Shown here: in pieces, positions 53,309 through 63,718 of the stretch
How positions within the stretch are numbered: position 1 is the stretch's first letter
How the letters are laid out: each line of letters begins with the position of its first letter
Origin: Herbaspirillum hiltneri N3
GTDB taxonomy: Bacteria > Pseudomonadota > Gammaproteobacteria > Burkholderiales > Burkholderiaceae_D
Assembly (NCBI RefSeq): GCF_001267925.1
Contig: NZ_CP011409.1
Coordinates: 62,001 to 126,000, forward strand
DNA: 64,000 nt
Direction: 5' to 3'
Notes under the pieces: model-generated
Database searches by the model: none
Told to the model about the DNA's origin: nothing
What the model saw: the letters and a program-made list of their open reading frames with translations, nothing else
Made by a program: the position numbers and the translations under genes

Positions 53309-55086
53309 CCCGCATGCCGCCCCGCACCAACGTCGCCGGAGGGCGCGTCGCCGCCTCGCGCGGCGTTGCCTTTTCTGCCAGCCCGGTCTTGCAGGTCAAG
53401 ATGCCGGCCTGGCGTTCGCGCGTGGTGCTGTTTGTGCTGTTCATGGCATTCCTGACGCTGGCCGGCCGCGCCTTGTGGCTGCAGGGCATGTCCACCGATT
53501 TCCTGCAGAAGCAGGGCGCGTCGCGCTACGCGCGCACGCTCGAGTTGCCGGCCACGCGCGGCAAGATTACCGACCGCAACGGCCAGGTGTTGGCTTCGTC
53601 GGTGCCGGTCAAGGCGATCTGGGCGATTCCCGACGACGTCCAGGAAGCGCCCAAGGACAAGCTGCGCGAGCTGGCCAAATTGCTCGGCATGAGCGACGCC
53701 GAGCTGCGCAAGAAACTCGATTCCGACCGCAACTTCGTCTATCTGAAACGTCAGGTGGAACAGGACACCGCCGACAAGATCGTCAAGCTCGGCATCGCCG
53801 GCATCGAGACGCGCAAGGAGTACAAGCGCTTTTATCCCGAGGGCGAAGTCATGGCCCACGTGGTCGGCTTCACCAACGTCGAAGACACCGGGCAGGACGG
53901 CATGGAGCTCGGCTCGCAGAAAACCCTGGCCGGCGTGACCGGCAGCCGCCGGGTGATCAAGGATCGCCTCGGCCGCATCGTCGAGGACATCGAAGCCGTG
54001 CGCGAGCCGCACGACGGCAAGGACCTGACCCTGTCGATCGACAGCAAGATCCAGTACATCGCCTTCACGCAGCTGAAAGAAGCGGTCGAAAAGAACAAGG
54101 CCAAGGCCGGCGGCATCATCGTCGTCGATGCGCGCACCGGCGAAGTGCTGGCGCTGGCCAACCTGCCGACCTACAACCCCAACGACCGCTCGGTGCTGAC
54201 CGGTGCGCAGCTGCGCAACCGCGTGCTGACCGATACCTTCGAGCCGGGCTCCACGCTGAAGCCGTTTACCGTGGCGCTGGCGCTGGATACGCATCGCGTC
54301 ACGCCGTCGACGGTGTTCCAGACGTCACCAGGCAAGATGACCATCGGTACCGCGACCATCGGCGACTCGCATGCGCACGGACCGCTGACGGTCGCGCAGA
54401 TCATCGAGAAATCCTCCAACATTGGTACCGCCAAGATCGCACTGGAAATGCCGGCGCAGGAAATGTGGGAAATGTTCACCAACGTCGGCCTCGGCCAGCA
54501 ACCGAAGTTCGGTTTCCCCGGCGCGGTGGCGGGCCGGGTGCGTCCTTATAAAGCGTGGCGTCCGATCGAACAGGCCACCATGAGTTACGGCCACGGCATT
54601 TCGGTATCGCTGATTCAACTGGCGCATGCCTACACGATCTTTGCCCGCAACGGCGATCTGATTCCTTTGTCGTTCACCAAGGTCAACGACTCGCCGATCG
54701 GCCAGCGCGTGATTTCCGAAAACACCGCACTGCAAATGCGCCGCATGCTGGAAACGGTGGTGGCGCCGGGCGGCACCGCGCCGCAGGCCCAGGTGCCCGG
54801 CTATCGTGTCGGTGGCAAGACCGGCACCGCCTACAAGATCGAGGGCGGCAAGTACGTGAAAAAATACGTATCGTCCTTCGTTGGCATTGCGCCGATGTCC
54901 GATCCGCGCCTGATCATCGCCGTGATGCTGGATGAGCCCAGCGCCGGCAGTCACTTCGGCGGCACCGTCGCCGGTCCCGTCTTCGCCAGCGTGACGGCCA
55001 ACGCCTTGCGTGCGCTCAATGTCGCACCGGATTCCAGCGTGACCAACATCATCATTCCAAAAGACGCCTTAGAGGAGAGCATGTAA
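53305..55086 (+). CDS. ftsI: Peptidoglycan transpeptidase FtsI (PBP3)
   Basis: This 593-residue class B penicillin-binding protein has one N-terminal membrane segment (VVLFVLFMAFLTLAGRALWL), a dimerisation/pedestal domain (about 65-240) and the transpeptidase domain. Active-site motifs are S316-TLK (GSTLKPF), S370-S-N (EKSSNIGT) and K505-TG (GGKTGTAYK). It crosslinks septal peptidoglycan with FtsW. The GTG at 53305 is chosen: GAGGG lies about 6 bases before it and it overlaps the ftsL stop by GTGA. Its stop shares one base with the murE start (TAATG). Confidence 0.96.
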   Translation: MTRMPPRTNVAGGRVAASRGVAFSASPVLQVKMPAWRSRVVLFVLFMAFLTLAGRALWLQGMSTDFLQKQGASRYARTLELPATRGKITDRNGQVLASSVPVKAIWAIPDDVQEAPKDKLRELAKLLGMSDAELRKKLDSDRNFVYLKRQVEQDTADKIVKLGIAGIETRKEYKRFYPEGEVMAHVVGFTNVEDTGQDGMELGSQKTLAGVTGSRRVIKDRLGRIVEDIEAVREPHDGKDLTLSIDSKIQYIAFTQLKEAVEKNKAKAGGIIVVDARTGEVLALANLPTYNPNDRSVLTGAQLRNRVLTDTFEPGSTLKPFTVALALDTHRVTPSTVFQTSPGKMTIGTATIGDSHAHGPLTVAQIIEKSSNIGTAKIALEMPAQEMWEMFTNVGLGQQPKFGFPGAVAGRVRPYKAWRPIEQATMSYGHGISVSLIQLAHAYTIFARNGDLIPLSFTKVNDSPIGQRVISENTALQMRRMLETVVAPGGTAPQAQVPGYRVGGKTGTAYKIEGGKYVKKYVSSFVGIAPMSDPRLIIAVMLDEPSAGSHFGGTVAGPVFASVTANALRALNVAPDSSVTNIIIPKDALEESM

Positions 55087-56642
55087 TGCTTGCGAACATG
55101 CTTCCCGCGCAAAAAATCGTGACCTGGCTGCAGGGAATCGCCGTCGCCGGCGCGAATTTGACTGCGGACTCGCGTCGTGTGCAGGCCGGCGACATCTTCT
55201 TCGCCTATCCCGGCGACAGCGCCGACGGACGCCGCTACATTGCCGACGCCGTCGAGCGCGGCGCTGCTGCGGTGGTGTATGAAGAGGCCGGTTACGATTG
55301 GGACGAGATGCAAGGCGTCAAGCCGGATGACGTACCCCATCTGGGCGTGAGCGGACTCAAGCATCTGGCCGGCTTTGCCGCCAATGCCTACTACGAACAG
55401 CCGGACAAGGAAATGTTCACCGTCGCCGTGACCGGCACCAACGGCAAGACATCGTGCTCGTACTGGCTCGGCATGGCGCTATCACGCCTGCAGGGTTCGG
55501 CCGCGCCGGCAGCCGTGGTCGGCACGCTCGGCGTGGGCATGTTCCAGGACGGCAAGCCGCACGCTTTCGACGTTACCGGCTACACCACGCCGGACGCGGT
55601 GCTGCTGCAGCGCAAGTTGTCCGATCTGCGCGCGGCGCGCGCATCGGTGCTGGCGATCGAAGCATCGTCGATCGGTCTCGATCAGGGCCGCATGAACGGC
55701 CTGCACGTCGACGTCGCGCTGTTCACCAATTTCACGCGCGACCACCTGGATTACCACGGCGACATGATCGCCTACGAAGCAGCCAAGATTCAGTTGTTCG
55801 ATTCGCCCGGCTTGCAGCACGCCGTCATCAATCTGGACGACCAGATGGGGCAGCGCCTGATTCCTTATGTGCAGGCCAAGAGTGTGCCGATCATCGGCTA
55901 TTCGCTGGGCGACGCCGCCGTGGACGAGGGGCTGGAAGATGTGCCCGTGTTGCGCGCTTCGGCGATCCGCAGCACCAATGCCGGCACCAGTTTCCATATC
56001 GAGTCGCCATTCGGCGCCGGCCAGGTCAAGACGCAGCTGGTGGGAAAATTCAATGTCAGCAACGTGCTCGGCATTCTTGGCGTGATGCTGGCCAAGGGCA
56101 CCGGCTGGGATGCCGCACTGGCGGTAATCGCTACGCTCACGGCAGTGCCTGGACGCATGCAGCAATTCGGCGGCCAGGAAGTGCCGCTGATCGTGATCGA
56201 CTATGCCCATACGCCGGATGCGCTCGAGAAGACCTTGCTGGCGCTGCGCCAGGTCGCCAATCAGCGCGGCGGCGAATTGTGGTGCGTGTTCGGTTGCGGC
56301 GGCGATCGCGATCCGGGCAAGCGTCCGCAAATGGGAGCCGTCTCCGAGCTGGCCGATCACGTGATCCTGACCAGCGACAATCCGCGCACCGAAGATCCTG
56401 CCGTCATCATTTCGCATATCAAGAGCGGCATGACCCGGCTGACGCCGCATGTGCTGGCGGACCGCGCCGGCGCGATCCTGTGGGCCGTACGCCACGCCGT
56501 CAAGCAGGACGTCGTGCTGCTGGCCGGCAAGGGCCACGAGACCTACCAGGAAATCGCCGGAAAGAAATATCCCTTCCTTGACGCCGACCACGTTGCGCTG
56601 GCCCTGGCCGCGCGCGCCACGATGATGGGGGGCGCATCATGA
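55086..56642 (+). CDS. murE: UDP-MurNAc-tripeptide synthetase MurE (meso-diaminopimelate adding)
   Basis: This 518-residue ligase adds the third stem-peptide residue. The ATP loop is G117-TNGKTS (K121). The DNPRTEDP motif indicates meso-diaminopimelate rather than lysine. VIDYAHTPDALEKTL and GCGGDRDPGKRP are further Mur ligase hallmarks. The start shares one base with the ftsI stop, and the end overlaps murF by four bases. Confidence 0.97.
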   Translation: MLANMLPAQKIVTWLQGIAVAGANLTADSRRVQAGDIFFAYPGDSADGRRYIADAVERGAAAVVYEEAGYDWDEMQGVKPDDVPHLGVSGLKHLAGFAANAYYEQPDKEMFTVAVTGTNGKTSCSYWLGMALSRLQGSAAPAAVVGTLGVGMFQDGKPHAFDVTGYTTPDAVLLQRKLSDLRAARASVLAIEASSIGLDQGRMNGLHVDVALFTNFTRDHLDYHGDMIAYEAAKIQLFDSPGLQHAVINLDDQMGQRLIPYVQAKSVPIIGYSLGDAAVDEGLEDVPVLRASAIRSTNAGTSFHIESPFGAGQVKTQLVGKFNVSNVLGILGVMLAKGTGWDAALAVIATLTAVPGRMQQFGGQEVPLIVIDYAHTPDALEKTLLALRQVANQRGGELWCVFGCGGDRDPGKRPQMGAVSELADHVILTSDNPRTEDPAVIISHIKSGMTRLTPHVLADRAGAILWAVRHAVKQDVVLLAGKGHETYQEIAGKKYPFLDADHVALALAARATMMGGAS

Positions 56643-58087
56643 GCAATACGATGCAGACGACGTTTGAACAATTGAAGCAGTGGCTGGATGGGGCGGAGGT
56701 GCACAACGATACCGGCGCATCGGGGCCGCGGTCCATTCGGGGCGCCACCACAGACAGCCGCGCGGTCGTACCCGGCAACCTCTTCATCGCCTTGCGCGGC
56801 GAGCGTTTCGACGCGCATGATTTCCTCGACGCGGTAGCGGCTCAAGGTGCTGCAGCGGTCGTGGTCGAGCGTGTTCCCGCCGGACTGACTCTTCCCGTCA
56901 TCGTCGTGCCGGACACCCGCGTCGCGCTGGGGCAGATTGCACGCCATTGGCGCCAGCAATTCAAGTTGCCGCTGATTGCCGTGACCGGCAGCAACGGCAA
57001 GACGACGGTCAAGGAAATGATCGCTTCCATCCTCGCCGCCGATTTCGGCGAGGACCGCTGCATGGCCACGCGCGGCAATTTCAACAATGAAATCGGCGTG
57101 CCGCTGACGCTGTTCCGTTTGCAGCCGCAACACCAGGCGGCAGTGGTCGAGCTCGGCATGAACCATCCCGGCGAGATCGCCGTGTTGGCCGAGATCGCAC
57201 GGCCGACGCTGGCGTTGGTCAACAACGCCCAGCGCGAGCATCAGGAATTCATGGCGACCGTCGAAGCTGTGGCGCGCGAGAACGGCGCCGTGTTCGCCGC
57301 CTTGCCGGCCGACGGTGTCGCGGTGTTCCCGGCAGAAGACGACCACGCCTGGGTCTGGCGCGAGATCGCCGGTACGCGTCCGGTCATCAGCTTCGGACTC
57401 AATCCGGATGCGGACGTCAGCGCAACGTATCAGATCCGCGAATTCGGCAGCGCCATCGCCGTCAATGCAAAAGTCGGCGGCCGTTCGCAACAATTCGGCA
57501 TCAAGCTCGCCGCCGTCGGCGAGCACAATGTCCGCAACGCGCTGGCGGCGACCGCTTGCGCGCTGGGTGCGGGCATTTCCGCCGCCGCCATCGTACGCGG
57601 ACTGGAAGCCTTTGCGCCGGTCAACGGCCGCCTGCAGCGCAAGACCGCTGTCAGTGGCGCACTGGTGATCGACGACACCTACAACGCCAATCCGGATTCG
57701 GTGCGCGCCGCCATCGACGTGCTGGCGCAAACAGCCGCACCGCGTGTGCTGGCGCTGGGCGACATGGGTGAGGTCGGCAACGAAGGTCCCAAATTCCACC
57801 GCGAAATCGGCGCCTATGCGCGCGAACGCGGCATCGAGCATTTCTTCGGTCTCGGCGACGCCATGCGCGACGCCATCGAGGCATACAACAGCGTGCCGGG
57901 AGCAGCATTCCCGGCGCGCCATTTCGACACCGTCGACGCCATCGGCGCTGCAGCCCAGGAGGTTGCCGTCGCCGCCGCAACGGTGTTGGTAAAAGGTTCG
58001 CGTTTCATGAAGATGGAACGCGTTGTGCAGCATTTGGTCGGGGCGCAGCTGCAGACCGGGGCGCCACTTCACCAGGAGACTCATTAA
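56639..58087 (+). CDS. murF: UDP-MurNAc-pentapeptide synthetase MurF
   Basis: This 482-residue ligase adds D-Ala-D-Ala to the tripeptide. The ATP loop is G117-SNGKTT (K121). [26 protein letters not shown] and [18 protein letters not shown] are typical of MurF. It overlaps murE by ATGA. mraY starts right after the stop, with an AGGAG inside the murF end. Confidence 0.97.
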   Translation: MSNTMQTTFEQLKQWLDGAEVHNDTGASGPRSIRGATTDSRAVVPGNLFIALRGERFDAHDFLDAVAAQGAAAVVVERVPAGLTLPVIVVPDTRVALGQIARHWRQQFKLPLIAVTGSNGKTTVKEMIASILAADFGEDRCMATRGNFNNEIGVPLTLFRLQPQHQAAVVELGMNHPGEIAVLAEIARPTLALVNNAQREHQEFMATVEAVARENGAVFAALPADGVAVFPAEDDHAWVWREIAGTRPVISFGLNPDADVSATYQIREFGSAIAVNAKVGGRSQQFGIKLAAVGEHNVRNALAATACALGAGISAAAIVRGLEAFAPVNGRLQRKTAVSGALVIDDTYNANPDSVRAAIDVLAQTAAPRVLALGDMGEVGNEGPKFHREIGAYARERGIEHFFGLGDAMRDAIEAYNSVPGAAFPARHFDTVDAIGAAAQEVAVAAATVLVKGSRFMKMERVVQHLVGAQLQTGAPLHQETH

Positions 58088-58088
58088 C

Positions 58089-59258
58089 ATGCTGCTTTGG
58101 CTGGCTCAGAATTTTCAGCAGGATTTCAGTTTCCTGCGCGTCTTCAACTTCATCACCTTCCGCGCCGTGTTTGCGACGCTGACGGCGCTGCTGATCGGCC
58201 TGGTCGCCGGTCCGGCGGTGATCCGCATGCTGACCTTGCTCAAGGTGGGCCAGGCAGTGCGCACGGACGGTCCGCAAACGCATCTGATCAAATCCGGCAC
58301 GCCCACCATGGGCGGTGTGCTGATCCTGATCGGCATCGGTATTTCGACGCTGCTGTGGGCGGATCTCAGCAACCGCTTCGTCTGGATCGTGCTGATCGTC
58401 ACGCTCGGCTTCGGCACGGTCGGCTGGGTCGACGACTATCGCAAGGTGGTCTACAAGGATCCGAACGGCATGCGTTCGCGTGAAAAGTATTTCTGGCAAT
58501 CGCTGATCGGCCTGGTGGCGGCGTTTTACCTGGCTTTCTCGGTGTCCGAAGTCAGCAACATGAAGGTGCTGGATCTGTTCTTCGCCTGGGTGCAGTCGGG
58601 CTTCAATCTCGACCTACCGCCGAAGGCCGACCTGATCGTGCCGTTCTTCAAGACCGTCAGCTATCCCCTGGGCGTGTGGGGCTTCATCGCACTGACCTAT
58701 TTCGTCATCGTCGGGACCAGCAATGCGGTCAACCTGACCGATGGCCTGGACGGCCTGGCGATCATGCCGACCGTGCTGGTCGGCGGTGCGCTGGGCATCT
58801 TTGCCTACCTGACCGGCAGCGCCAGCTACGCCAAATATCTGTTCATTCCGCACATCCCGGGCGCCGGCGAATTGCTGATTTTCTGCGGCGCGATGGCCGG
58901 CGCGGGTCTGGCTTTCCTCTGGTACAACGCGTATCCGGCGCAGGTGTTCATGGGCGATGTCGGCGCGCTGGCGCTGGGCGGCGCGCTCGGCACCATCGCC
59001 GTGATCGTGCGCCAGGAAATCGTGCTGTTCATCATGGGCGGCATCTTCGTGGTCGAGACGCTGTCGGTGATGATCCAGGTGGCGTATTTCAAGTTCACCA
59101 AGAAGCGCTACGGGGTTGGCAAACGAATTCTGTTGATGGCGCCTTTGCATCATCACTATGAGCAAAAAGGATGGAAAGAAACACAGGTCGTGGTGCGCTT
59201 CTGGATCATCACGATGATGCTGGTGCTGTTCGGTCTGTCGACGCTGAAGTTGCGTTGA
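58089..59258 (+). CDS. mraY: Phospho-MurNAc-pentapeptide transferase MraY
   Basis: This 389-residue integral membrane enzyme makes lipid I from UDP-MurNAc-pentapeptide and undecaprenyl phosphate. Ten hydrophobic helices are visible, with the conserved [20 protein letters not shown] (acidic metal or substrate pair), [15 protein letters not shown] and the C-terminal [10 protein letters not shown] (the HHH motif). The ATG at 58089 has AGGAG about 11 bases upstream; a frame opening at 58023 lies within murF and is not used. A gap of 34 bases separates it from murD. Confidence 0.97.
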   Translation: MLLWLAQNFQQDFSFLRVFNFITFRAVFATLTALLIGLVAGPAVIRMLTLLKVGQAVRTDGPQTHLIKSGTPTMGGVLILIGIGISTLLWADLSNRFVWIVLIVTLGFGTVGWVDDYRKVVYKDPNGMRSREKYFWQSLIGLVAAFYLAFSVSEVSNMKVLDLFFAWVQSGFNLDLPPKADLIVPFFKTVSYPLGVWGFIALTYFVIVGTSNAVNLTDGLDGLAIMPTVLVGGALGIFAYLTGSASYAKYLFIPHIPGAGELLIFCGAMAGAGLAFLWYNAYPAQVFMGDVGALALGGALGTIAVIVRQEIVLFIMGGIFVVETLSVMIQVAYFKFTKKRYGVGKRILLMAPLHHHYEQKGWKETQVVVRFWIITMMLVLFGLSTLKLR

Positions 59259-59292
59259 TCAGATCTCATTGGAAAGACTCAGGTATTAAAGA

Positions 59293-61380
59293 ATGAATTA
59301 CGTCGAGAAACACGCTCTGGTGCTCGGACTCGGTGAATCCGGTCTGGCGATGGCGCAATGGCTGGTCCATTGCGGCGCGCGCGTGCGTGTGGCCGACACC
59401 CGCGACGAGCAGGCCGTGACTGAGCGCCTGGCGGCATTGCGCGCGGCGTCCGGCGATATCGAATTTGTCGGCGGCCGGGCCTTGTCGGCCGATTTGTTGG
59501 ACGGCGTCGACTTCGTCGCCGTCAGTCCCGGCCTGGCACCCGGGCGCGAACTGGCGGCGGTGTCCGCCGCCGCGAACGAACGCAACATCCCGCTGTGGGG
59601 TGAAATGGAATTGTTCGCGCAAGCCCTGGCGGCGTTGCGCGAAGGACGAGCTTATGCACCGAAAGTGTTGGCGATCACCGGCACCAACGGCAAGACCACC
59701 GTCACCACCCTGACCGGCATGCTGTGCCGCCGCGCAGGCCTGACTACCAAGGTCGCGGGCAATATCAGCCCGGCAGTGCTGGACGTCTTGCGTCAGGCGC
59801 TGATCGATGATGACGCGCACGCCAAGGTAGTTGCAGAACAAATACGGATCGAGCAGGAAGCCGCCGCCTTGCAAGCCGAGGCCGATGCGGTGGAAGCTGA
59901 AAAGCTTGCTGCGGAGGCTGCGCGACAAGCCGCCATCGAAGCAGCCGAAGCTGCACGGAAGGCAGCGGAAGAAGCCGAACTCGCCGCAGCAGCTGAAGCA
60001 GCCGCAGCCCAGCTGGAATTGCGTGAACAGGAAGAAGCCGCTGAACTGCAGGCCGCCATCGATGAAGCCGCGAATGAGTTGAAGGAAGCCGGTGCACCGG
60101 CGACCCAGGCCGCCCGGATGGAAGGCGATGCGATGCTGAGTGTCGACGCCTCGGCAGTGCCGGATGCTGAATCAGACGCAGAATCAGACGTAGAATCGGA
60201 CGCTGAAGCTGCCGCGATCGTTGGCGAAGTAGCGCCGGAGCTCGACGCGCAAGCACAGGCAGAGCAGGGCGACCCAGCAGGAGAAGCCGCACCGCCTCAA
60301 GCCGGATCTGCCGACGAAGAAGACACGAGCCCGTTGCAGCTCGAACTGCCGCCGCCCGAACCCGAAAAAGTCTACACCGGCATCCTGCCGCAAGCCTGGG
60401 TGCTGGAGCTGTCGAGCTTCCAGCTGCACTCCACGCACAGCCTGCAGCCAAGCGCCGCGACCGTGCTCAACGTCACGCAGGATCATCTCGACTGGCACGG
60501 CGATATGGAAGCCTACGCCGCCGACAAGGCGAAGATTTTTGGCGACAACACCGTGCGCGTGCTCAACCGCGACGATCCGTTGGTCATGCAGATGACCAGG
60601 CCGGGCGCGAACATATCTAGTTTTGGCATGAGTGAGCCGACCAAGGCCGGCGACTTCGGCCTGGTCGATGAAAACGGCATGCTGTGGCTGGCCAACGCCG
60701 TGGCCATCGAAGACGAAGAAAAACCCGAAGGCCGCCGCCGCAAGAAGGACCCCAAGGAAGTGGCCGAGCAGCCGTTCCAGCTTAAGCGCCTGATGCCCGC
60801 CGACGCCTTGCGCATTCGTGGCTTGCACAATGCGCTCAACGGCCTGGCCGCGCTGGCGCTGTGCCGCGCCGTCGACTTGCCGTTGGCGCCGCTGCTGCAC
60901 GGCCTGCGCGAATATACCGGCGAACCGCACCGTGTCGAACTGGTCACGACCATCCAGGACGTGGAATATTATGACGACAGCAAGGGCACCAATGTCGGCG
61001 CCACCGTGGCCGCGCTCAATGGCCTCGGTCATGGCGGCACGCCGAATCGCCTGCTGTTGATTGCCGGCGGTGAAGGCAAGGGACAGGATTTCGCGCCGCT
61101 GGCCGAACCGCTGTCGAAGTACGGTCGCGCCGTGTTCCTGATTGGCCGCGATGCCGGCGCCATCCGCAGCGCCGTGGCCGACAGCGGCATCGAACTGATT
61201 GACTGCGCGACGCTGGAAGAAGCCGTCGAAAAAGCCGGCGCCATGGCGCGCGGTGGCGATGCCGTGCTGCTGTCGCCGGCGTGCGCCAGTTTCGACATGT
61301 TCCGCAACTATGCGCATCGCGCCGAAGTTTTCGTTAATGCCGTGCGTGAGTTGGCCTTGTCGCGCGGTGAGGTAATGTGA
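59293..61380 (+). CDS. murD: UDP-MurNAc-L-alanine:D-glutamate ligase MurD with a large Ala/Glu-rich insertion
   Basis: This 695-residue protein is far longer than usual MurD (about 440-510). The N-terminal domain ([15 protein letters not shown]), ATP loop G130-TNGKTT (K134) and NISPAVLD are normal, and the chain resumes with [40 protein letters not shown] and [15 protein letters not shown]. Between residues about 171 and 365 lies a low-complexity segment: Ala/Glu-rich, helix- or coiled-coil-forming ([20 protein letters not shown]), then acidic with three 12-base repeats (60169-60204), then Pro/Glu-rich. A second short lysine-rich insert follows near [14 protein letters not shown]. The frame is intact, so the protein is probably functional. 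It adds D-glutamate to UDP-MurNAc-L-Ala. Confidence 0.95.
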   Translation: MNYVEKHALVLGLGESGLAMAQWLVHCGARVRVADTRDEQAVTERLAALRAASGDIEFVGGRALSADLLDGVDFVAVSPGLAPGRELAAVSAAANERNIPLWGEMELFAQALAALREGRAYAPKVLAITGTNGKTTVTTLTGMLCRRAGLTTKVAGNISPAVLDVLRQALIDDDAHAKVVAEQIRIEQEAAALQAEADAVEAEKLAAEAARQAAIEAAEAARKAAEEAELAAAAEAAAAQLELREQEEAAELQAAIDEAANELKEAGAPATQAARMEGDAMLSVDASAVPDAESDAESDVESDAEAAAIVGEVAPELDAQAQAEQGDPAGEAAPPQAGSADEEDTSPLQLELPPPEPEKVYTGILPQAWVLELSSFQLHSTHSLQPSAATVLNVTQDHLDWHGDMEAYAADKAKIFGDNTVRVLNRDDPLVMQMTRPGANISSFGMSEPTKAGDFGLVDENGMLWLANAVAIEDEEKPEGRRRKKDPKEVAEQPFQLKRLMPADALRIRGLHNALNGLAALALCRAVDLPLAPLLHGLREYTGEPHRVELVTTIQDVEYYDDSKGTNVGATVAALNGLGHGGTPNRLLLIAGGEGKGQDFAPLAEPLSKYGRAVFLIGRDAGAIRSAVADSGIELIDCATLEEAVEKAGAMARGGDAVLLSPACASFDMFRNYAHRAEVFVNAVRELALSRGEVM

Positions 61381-62645
61381 TGAAACTGACGCTGCCCTCG
61401 ATCACCGGCTGGTTCGGCGCCAAGGATGAACCTGGCGTGCGCGGCAGCGCGCGCTCGGGCAGCAGCAGCGGCAGCCTGAAAGGCATCAGCGGCATCGAGC
61501 AGCGTTCGCGCATGATGGAATATGACCAGCCGCTGGTATGGGTGGTGTTGCTGCTCATGCTGTTCGGCATGGTCATGGTGTATTCGGCGTCGATCGCCTT
61601 GCCCGACTCGCCCAAGTACGCCAATTACAAGACGGCCCATTTCCTGATCCGCCAGGCCATGTTCATCGGCGTCTCGCTGCTGGCCGGCCTGCTGGTGTTC
61701 CGCATCAAGATCGAGACCTGGCAAAAGCTGGCGCCGTATCTGTTCGTCGGCACGCTGATCCTGCTGGCGATGGTACTGATCCCGGGCATCGGCAAGGGCG
61801 TCAACGGCGCCAAGCGATGGCTGTCGTTCAAGGTATTCAATCTGCAGCCGTCGGAATTGATGAAGCTGTTCATCGTGCTGTACGCCGCCGACTATACGGT
61901 GCGCAAGCAGGAAGTGATGCACAAGCTGACCAAGGGCTTCATGCCGATGACGCTGGCGGTAGGCGTGGTCGGTTTGCTGCTGCTGCTGGAGCCCGACCTC
62001 GGCGCATTCGGCGTGATCGTCTGCATCGCCATGGGAATCCTGTTCCTGGGCGGCATCAACGGCATCTGGTTCGGCGGCATCGGCGCCACGCTGGTGGGAA
62101 TCTTTTCGCTGGTGATCATTTTGTCGCCATGGCGGCGCGAGCGGATTTTTGCGTACATGAATCCATGGGTGGAAGAGAACGCGCTCGGCAAGGCCTATCA
62201 GTTGTCGCACTCGCTGATTGCCTTCGGCCGCGGCGAGCTGTTCGGCGTCGGCCTCGGCGGCAGCGTGGAAAAATTGCATTACCTGCCGGAAGCGCACACC
62301 GACTTCCTGCTGGCCGTGATCGGCGAAGAACTCGGCTTTGCCGGCGTGCTGGTGGTGGTGCTGCTGTTCTACTGGCTGATCAAGCACTCCTTCGAAATCG
62401 GACGCCAGGCGATTGCGTTGGACCTGACGTTCGCCGGCCTGGTGGCCAAGGGCATCGGCATCTGGATCGGCGTGCAGACCTTCATCAACATGGGCGTGAA
62501 CCTCGGCTTGCTGCCGACCAAGGGGCTGACCTTGCCGCTGATGAGTTATGGCGGATCGGGCGTGCTGATCAATTGCGTCGGCCTGGCGATTTTGCTGCGC
62601 ATCGACTACGAAAATCGCGTGCTGATGCGGGGAGGACGGCTATGA
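61380..62645 (+). CDS. ftsW: Septal peptidoglycan polymerase FtsW
   Basis: This 421-residue SEDS-family membrane protein polymerises lipid II at the septum with FtsI. About ten helices are visible, with [51 protein letters not shown] and [20 protein letters not shown] (read as separate motifs). An N-terminal cytoplasmic stretch of about 50 residues with a Gly/Ser run precedes the first helix. The ATG at 61380 overlaps the murD stop by one base (TGATG), and its end overlaps murG by four (ATGA). Confidence 0.96.
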   Translation: MKLTLPSITGWFGAKDEPGVRGSARSGSSSGSLKGISGIEQRSRMMEYDQPLVWVVLLLMLFGMVMVYSASIALPDSPKYANYKTAHFLIRQAMFIGVSLLAGLLVFRIKIETWQKLAPYLFVGTLILLAMVLIPGIGKGVNGAKRWLSFKVFNLQPSELMKLFIVLYAADYTVRKQEVMHKLTKGFMPMTLAVGVVGLLLLLEPDLGAFGVIVCIAMGILFLGGINGIWFGGIGATLVGIFSLVIILSPWRRERIFAYMNPWVEENALGKAYQLSHSLIAFGRGELFGVGLGGSVEKLHYLPEAHTDFLLAVIGEELGFAGVLVVVLLFYWLIKHSFEIGRQAIALDLTFAGLVAKGIGIWIGVQTFINMGVNLGLLPTKGLTLPLMSYGGSGVLINCVGLAILLRIDYENRVLMRGGRL

Positions 62646-63718
62646 CGAAGCGTCTTCTGATCATGGCGGCCGGCACAGGCGGGCATATTTTCCCCGGCCT
62701 GGCGATCGCCGACACCATGCGCGCGCGCGGCTGGCAGGTTTCCTGGCTGGGTACGACGCACGGCATGGAGCGCGATCTGGTGCCGAAGCATGGCGTCGAG
62801 ATGGACTCCATCGTCTTTGCCGGCCTGCGCGGCAAAGGACTGATGCATACGCTCAAGGGCGTGTGGCGAATGATGGCAAGCTTCGGCGCCTGCTACGGGA
62901 TCATCGGCAAGCGCCGCCCCGACGTGGTGCTGGGCATGGGCGGTTACGTGACGGTGCCGGGCGGCGCGATGGCGCGGTTGCGCGGCGTGCCGCTGGCGCT
63001 GGTGAACGCCGACGCGGCCCTGCTGCTGTCGAACAAGACGCTGGCGCCACTGGCGGACAAGGTGCTGTTCGGTTTTCCTGCCGATTTCGGCAAGGCCGCC
63101 GCCAAGGCTGAAGTCACCGGCAATCCGGTGCGCAAGGAAATCCTGGCGCTGCCGCTGCCGGCGACGCGCTATGCGGGTCACGACGGCCCGCTGCGCATCC
63201 TGGTGGTGGGCGGCAGCCTGGGGGCAAAAGTATTGAATGAATGCGTGCCGGCCGCGCTGGCCAGGTTGCCGGCGGATCGGCGTCCGCTGGTGACGCATCA
63301 ATCGGGCAAACAGCATATCGAGGCCTTGCGTGCGGCGTACGCGCAGGCGGGCGTGCAGGCGGAAGTGGTGGATTTCATCGACGACATGCCGCGCCGCTAC
63401 TCCGACGCCGATCTGGTGATCTGCCGCGCCGGCGCCATCACGGTGTCGGAATTGACCGCGGCAGGCGTGGCCAGCGTGCTGGTGCCGCTGGTGGCGTCGA
63501 CCACTTCGCATCAGCGCGACAACGCCAAATGGATGGCGCAGAACAAGGCGGCAGTGCATTTGCCGCAGACCGGGCTGACGCCGGACAGCCTGGCGGCATT
63601 GCTGCAAAAAATGGATCGGCCTGCCTGCCTGCAAATGGCGCTGGCGGCATATGAACAAGGCAGGCGCAACGCCAATGAGGCGATTGCGCAGGTGCTGGAA
63701 AGATTGGTAAAGCAATGA
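62642..63718 (+). CDS. murG: Lipid II synthase MurG (UDP-GlcNAc transferase)
   Basis: This 358-residue GT28 glycosyltransferase joins GlcNAc to lipid I at the inner membrane face. The N-terminal [37 protein letters not shown] and [13 protein letters not shown] motifs are standard. Where many MurG proteins have the HEQN motif, this one reads [15 protein letters not shown] (about residues 119-133). The donor-site segment [15 protein letters not shown] and SHQRDNA are present. It overlaps ftsW and murC by four bases each. Confidence 0.95.
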   Translation: MTKRLLIMAAGTGGHIFPGLAIADTMRARGWQVSWLGTTHGMERDLVPKHGVEMDSIVFAGLRGKGLMHTLKGVWRMMASFGACYGIIGKRRPDVVLGMGGYVTVPGGAMARLRGVPLALVNADAALLLSNKTLAPLADKVLFGFPADFGKAAAKAEVTGNPVRKEILALPLPATRYAGHDGPLRILVVGGSLGAKVLNECVPAALARLPADRRPLVTHQSGKQHIEALRAAYAQAGVQAEVVDFIDDMPRRYSDADLVICRAGAITVSELTAAGVASVLVPLVASTTSHQRDNAKWMAQNKAAVHLPQTGLTPDSLAALLQKMDRPACLQMALAAYEQGRRNANEAIAQVLERLVKQ

